The position numbers were made by a program, and so were the translations under genes. Positions 7,298-10,114 of a stretch of 10,114 nucleotides of DNA are shown piece after piece; position 1 is the first letter of the stretch; the number at the start of each line of letters is the position of its first letter. Location of the stretch: assembly GCA_934728205.1 (NCBI GenBank), contig CAKVEH010000036.1, positions 1-10,114 of the forward strand, given 5' to 3'. This stretch comes from an uncultured Helicobacteraceae bacterium (GTDB lineage Bacteria; Campylobacterota; Campylobacteria; Campylobacterales; Helicobacteraceae). The notes beneath the pieces were generated by a model, which saw only the letters and a list, made by a program, of their open reading frames with translations, searched no databases and was not told where the DNA came from.

Positions 7298-10023
7298 TTA
7301 AAACTTATACCCCACCTGTAGCCAGAGTTGCCTACCCACTTCGTAAGTAGGCACGGCGGTGGCACTAGGATTTGAGCGAAAGCTCGAGTAATCCACCACC
7401 GCGATATTGCGCCTATCTAAGACATTGTTTATATCCACATTGACAATCACATTGTGCGTTTTATAGGCGGGTATATCAAGGCTTAGCCGTAAATCCCAAG
7501 TAAGGCTATAAGGCACTTTAAACACGCGGAAAGTATCCACTTTCACGCCATTGTAGCTATCTTTGTAAGCATCACTTACAGAGACCATAGCATCATAGGC
7601 AGAGCGCATTCGCAAGAAATTGGTGAGAATCCACTTTACGCGGGCAATATTAAATTGATGTGTGGTAGTAAGACGCACGCTATAAGGGCGATAGAAATTT
7701 TCTGCTGGTCTATCGATATAGCGCATAAATTGCCCATTGTAAGAAATAATGGAATTAGTAAGTTGAGAATTGCTAAAACTTGTTGAGTAGCTATTAAAAT
7801 TGCGCCTTGAATGCGTCCAATCAAATGCGAGTAACGCGTAATGTTGGCTATTGGCAATTTGCATTGGATTTTGGTTGCTAAGGGTGAGTGAGATAATATC
7901 CGCATCAGATTTCCCATCATTGCCATAAGTATTAAGCACGCAATTACCACGGTCATTGTATTGCTTGCATTTTATCATTACTTGGTCGCGCCCGAAGCGA
8001 TGAATGTATTTGATGTTGAGTTGGGCATCTTTAAAATTTTGCACCACTCCAGCGACTAGCTCATCATCATAAGGCACTTTTAATCCTAAATAATCGCTCT
8101 CTATTCCGCCATTATCAACCTTATATGGAGATTGCTCATAGGGGGTAGATTCTGGGACTACTTTAGTTGTATCCCAATTCAAGTTATCAAACTTCCAATA
8201 TTGTTTATCGAGGGCTTGTTGTCCGTGTAGCAAACGAAAGGCAAAAATATTGCGCCCATAGTAGCGATTTGCTCCTAAGGTGATTTTGGTTTGCCACTCT
8301 TTAGGTGCGGGAGTAATGTAGTTAAGCGAGAATCTTGGCGCAATAGGAGCTCGCTTCATATAAAGTTCATAATCTAATCTCGCCCCAGCCCTTGCATTAA
8401 GCTCTCCTGCACCACTTAAATCTAAATGCACATCATCTTCTACAAATGCACCGCTAGTAAAGTTATGGAGAGCAATTTTCCCAGCGTGCAGATAATTGAG
8501 CCCGGCAAAATAATATCCATTGGTAAGTGGGGTAACAAAGTCAATCCCTGTCGCTGTGCTATCATAAGGTGCAACGGTAGTGCACCAAGCAGAATCTGTG
8601 CAAGTCTTTGTGGTATTTGGAATGTAGAATGCAGATATTGCAATGCGTGTGTCTTGATGTCGTTTAAAATACACATAGCCATAGCCCATCTCTAAGCCAG
8701 CACTGATTTTATGCTCTGTGGCTAAAAGTTTGAGCGGATTAAAATCTATGATAAATTTATTTTCAAAACTAAGCTGTTTGTTGTCAATGTTGCCATAGCC
8801 TCCCTCTTCGGCATCGCTTCCATTGTGAGTCCAATATTTTTCACTTGAATACAACCAAAATCGATAATCGCTACTAGAGTTTGTGCGTGAATTTTCCATA
8901 TAGCTTACATTGCTCTGCGCGCTTAGTGTGCCAAGCGCACTCTCTAGTGTGGCTTTGAATCCAAGATTATGCCCGCCTTGCTGGTAGAAAAAATCTGAAT
9001 TTTTGGCATTAACCACAAAATATTTATTAAATTCTGGAGCATACGCATAGCTTGCTTCGAGTTGCACTCCATCAATGTCATAATTGCCTTTAATAAAAAG
9101 ATTATAGCTCTCGCGCGATTGTGTTTTATTCACATCATCGACCATATTGCCACCCTCTAGCTGATACCCACGCAAGTAAATATAGCTTTGTATAGCGTTT
9201 ATGCTTGCTATAACGCTTGCCTTCTCATTGAGTTTAGATTCTGCGCTCGCACGGACAATGTGCTTAATAAAGTTTGGTTGATTGCTTGAGTAAGCAGAAT
9301 TGATAAATGCGTCCCTATCGCCATAAATGTGATATTTTGTCAATGAAATCGCATTTTCCCTCGCATTCCCCTGTGTGATTTGATAACTCACACTCCCGCC
9401 AAACTCTTTGTTTGCCTTTCTTGTATTTGCCTGTATAATCCCGCCATTAAATTTGCCATATTGCGCGGAAATATTAGAATCTTGCACCACGATAGAATCA
9501 AGCAAACTTGTATCAATGGCTAAGCCTTGCGAGCGACCGGGCGCGCCATTTTGGCTAAGCTCTGGTGTATTGTTGCTCCCACCACCACCCACTACGCCAT
9601 CTGGGTTTATGTCATTATTCATATTAAAGCCATCAAGCTGAAAGTTGTTTTGATAAAAAAGTCCTCCGCTAATGCTGACATTTGCAGGGTCGATTTCGCC
9701 TTGCGTTGTGGAGCGATTTTGTGCAGTGTCAAACTGCACATTTGGGAGGATTTTTAGAATGCTTGTAATATCCCCATTGCCACTAGGGCTTGAATCAAGC
9801 ATTTCTCGTCCAATTTGATTGCCACTTTGATAGGCTTCAAATTCTCTTTCCGCCGTAGCGGTTACTTTGTCTAATTTCACTTTTTGCAAATCCTTTTTAT
9901 TTTCTACTTGATTTTTATCTTGTGTATCGGGGGGGGGGGGGCATTATGAGATGATTGCTTGATTTCATCACCAAGTGCAAGAGCACATAGCACAAATGCA
10001 ATATATAAGATTCTAGCGTTCAT
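7298..10023 (-). CDS. TonB-dependent outer-membrane receptor 2, phase-OFF by a C13 tract
   Basis: This is the paralogue of receptor 1 and first gene of the cassette. The start is ATG 10023 with AGGA (10034-10031) 7 bases upstream. The signal peptide is MNARILYIAFVLCALALG, then DEIKQSSHN and the C13 run. At 13 C translation ends at TAG 9906-9904 after 39 codons; at 14 C it gives 908 residues. In the ON form the TonB-box-like KLDKVTATA is followed by a plug (ending near YGKFNGGIIQANTR) and a barrel ending VGRQLWLQVGYKF. The plug has a glycine/asparagine-rich insertion (GVVGGGGSNN) where receptor 1 has a shorter loop. Cysteine pairs TCTDSAWC and CKQYNDRGNC suggest disulfide-closed loops. The first ~85 residues after the TTG at 9889 are almost identical to receptor 1, while the barrel is clearly diverged and about 85 residues shorter, which suggests different ligands. 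The substrate is unknown; heme or host-protein iron is inferred from chaN. The TTG at 9889 is rejected as a start (no signal peptide). Confidence 0.88.
9666..9959 (-). repeat. Near-identical 5' segment shared with receptor 1 (copy 2)
   Basis: This is the partner of 6051-6341 in the same orientation. Exact runs are 9908-9959 (52 bp, with the tract) and 9798-9847 (50 bp). Upstream of 9960 the signal-peptide codons of the two genes differ, so the shared block begins inside the coding region, not at the promoter. Confidence 0.85.
9929..9941. repeat. G13 (coding-strand C13) phase-variation tract of receptor 2
   Basis: Thirteen G on the + strand occupy the same codon context (CAT AAT G-Cn-GATACACAAG) as the tract in receptor 1. 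At 13 the gene is OFF; 11, 14 or 17 would be ON. Both tracts have exactly the same length here and so the same OFF frame. Confidence 0.93.
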
Positions 10024-10114
10024 TATCAATTCCTACAAAGTGTAAAATTTAAGGCAGGAATCTAACACATTAAATATTAAATATAGCTTAAATAATGAGA
10101 AATAATTTTATTAT
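10024..10114 (-). promoter_or_regulatory. AT-rich upstream region of the receptor cassette with a candidate Fur site
   Basis: This is the leader of receptor 2, running to the window edge. On the + strand AATAATGAGAAATAATTTT (10091-10109) matches 12 of 19 positions of the classical Fur box, about 68 bp upstream of the start codon. A perfect dyad ATAAT-TTT-ATTAT overlaps it at 10102-10114. No clear -10/-35 pair could be picked; weak possibilities are TACACT or TTAGAT on the - strand. In such AT-rich DNA a Fur-like match can be chance. Iron repression would be expected for a TonB receptor/ChaN operon. Confidence 0.35.

Noticed and set aside
9887..9889. TTG at 9889 as the start of receptor 2 (863 residues)
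   Set aside because: Same reason: it has no export signal, and AAGGA is only about 2 bases from the TTG. The proper ATG and signal peptide are at 10023.
3434..10023. Calling both receptors decayed pseudogenes
   Set aside because: Apart from the single tract frameshift, both reading frames are fully open to a conserved aromatic C-terminus, and the same tract sits at the same site in both. That fits reversible phase variation better than decay.
1..10114. CRISPR arrays, tRNA/rRNA genes, insertion sequences
   Set aside because: No regularly spaced repeats, tRNA-like cloverleaf or transposase-like protein was seen. The only long repeats are the paired receptor 5' ends.

Overview
The window comes from an epsilonproteobacterium, most likely an enterohepatic Helicobacter or a close relative. 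The reasons are the AT-rich, Helicobacter-like codon use, the gene order lactate permease–lutA–lutB–lutC (which matches H. pylori), and long G/C homopolymer tracts at the 5' ends of surface-protein genes. I recognised genes by reading them; no database search was run.

The left third (1-3430, + strand) is a lactate-use locus. It holds the last 45 codons of a lactate permease (lctP), then lutA, lutB and lutC. Together these would import lactate and oxidise it to pyruvate through an iron-sulfur, NAD-independent L-lactate dehydrogenase complex. The 105-bp lctP-lutA gap contains two strong inverted repeats, one overlapping a TATAAT box. The lutA-lutB gap contains a 16-bp perfect palindrome.

The right two thirds (3434-10114, - strand) is an iron/heme-type uptake cassette. 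In transcription order it is TonB-dependent receptor 2 (10023-7298), a ChaN-family heme-binding protein (7230-6424), then TonB-dependent receptor 1 (6411-3434). The receptors are paralogues with almost identical 5' ends and diverged barrels. The arrangement resembles the C. jejuni Cj0177 (ChaN)/Cj0178 (TonB receptor) pair, but with the receptor duplicated around ChaN.

The most striking feature is that each receptor gene has a run of exactly 13 C (coding strand) between its signal peptide and its TonB-box region. At 13 C both genes are out of frame: translation from the true ATG stops after 41 codons (receptor 1) or 39 codons (receptor 2). Adding one C or removing two restores reading frames of 992 and 908 codons. 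As sequenced, both receptors are therefore phase-OFF, while the intervening ChaN gene is intact. Starts taken at TTG codons just inside the tract (6274 and 9889) would give proteins without signal peptides and are artefacts of the frameshift.

The lut operon and the receptor cassette converge with only 3 bp between stop codons and no visible terminator. No RNA gene, insertion sequence, CRISPR array or gene-free stretch longer than about 110 bp was seen.
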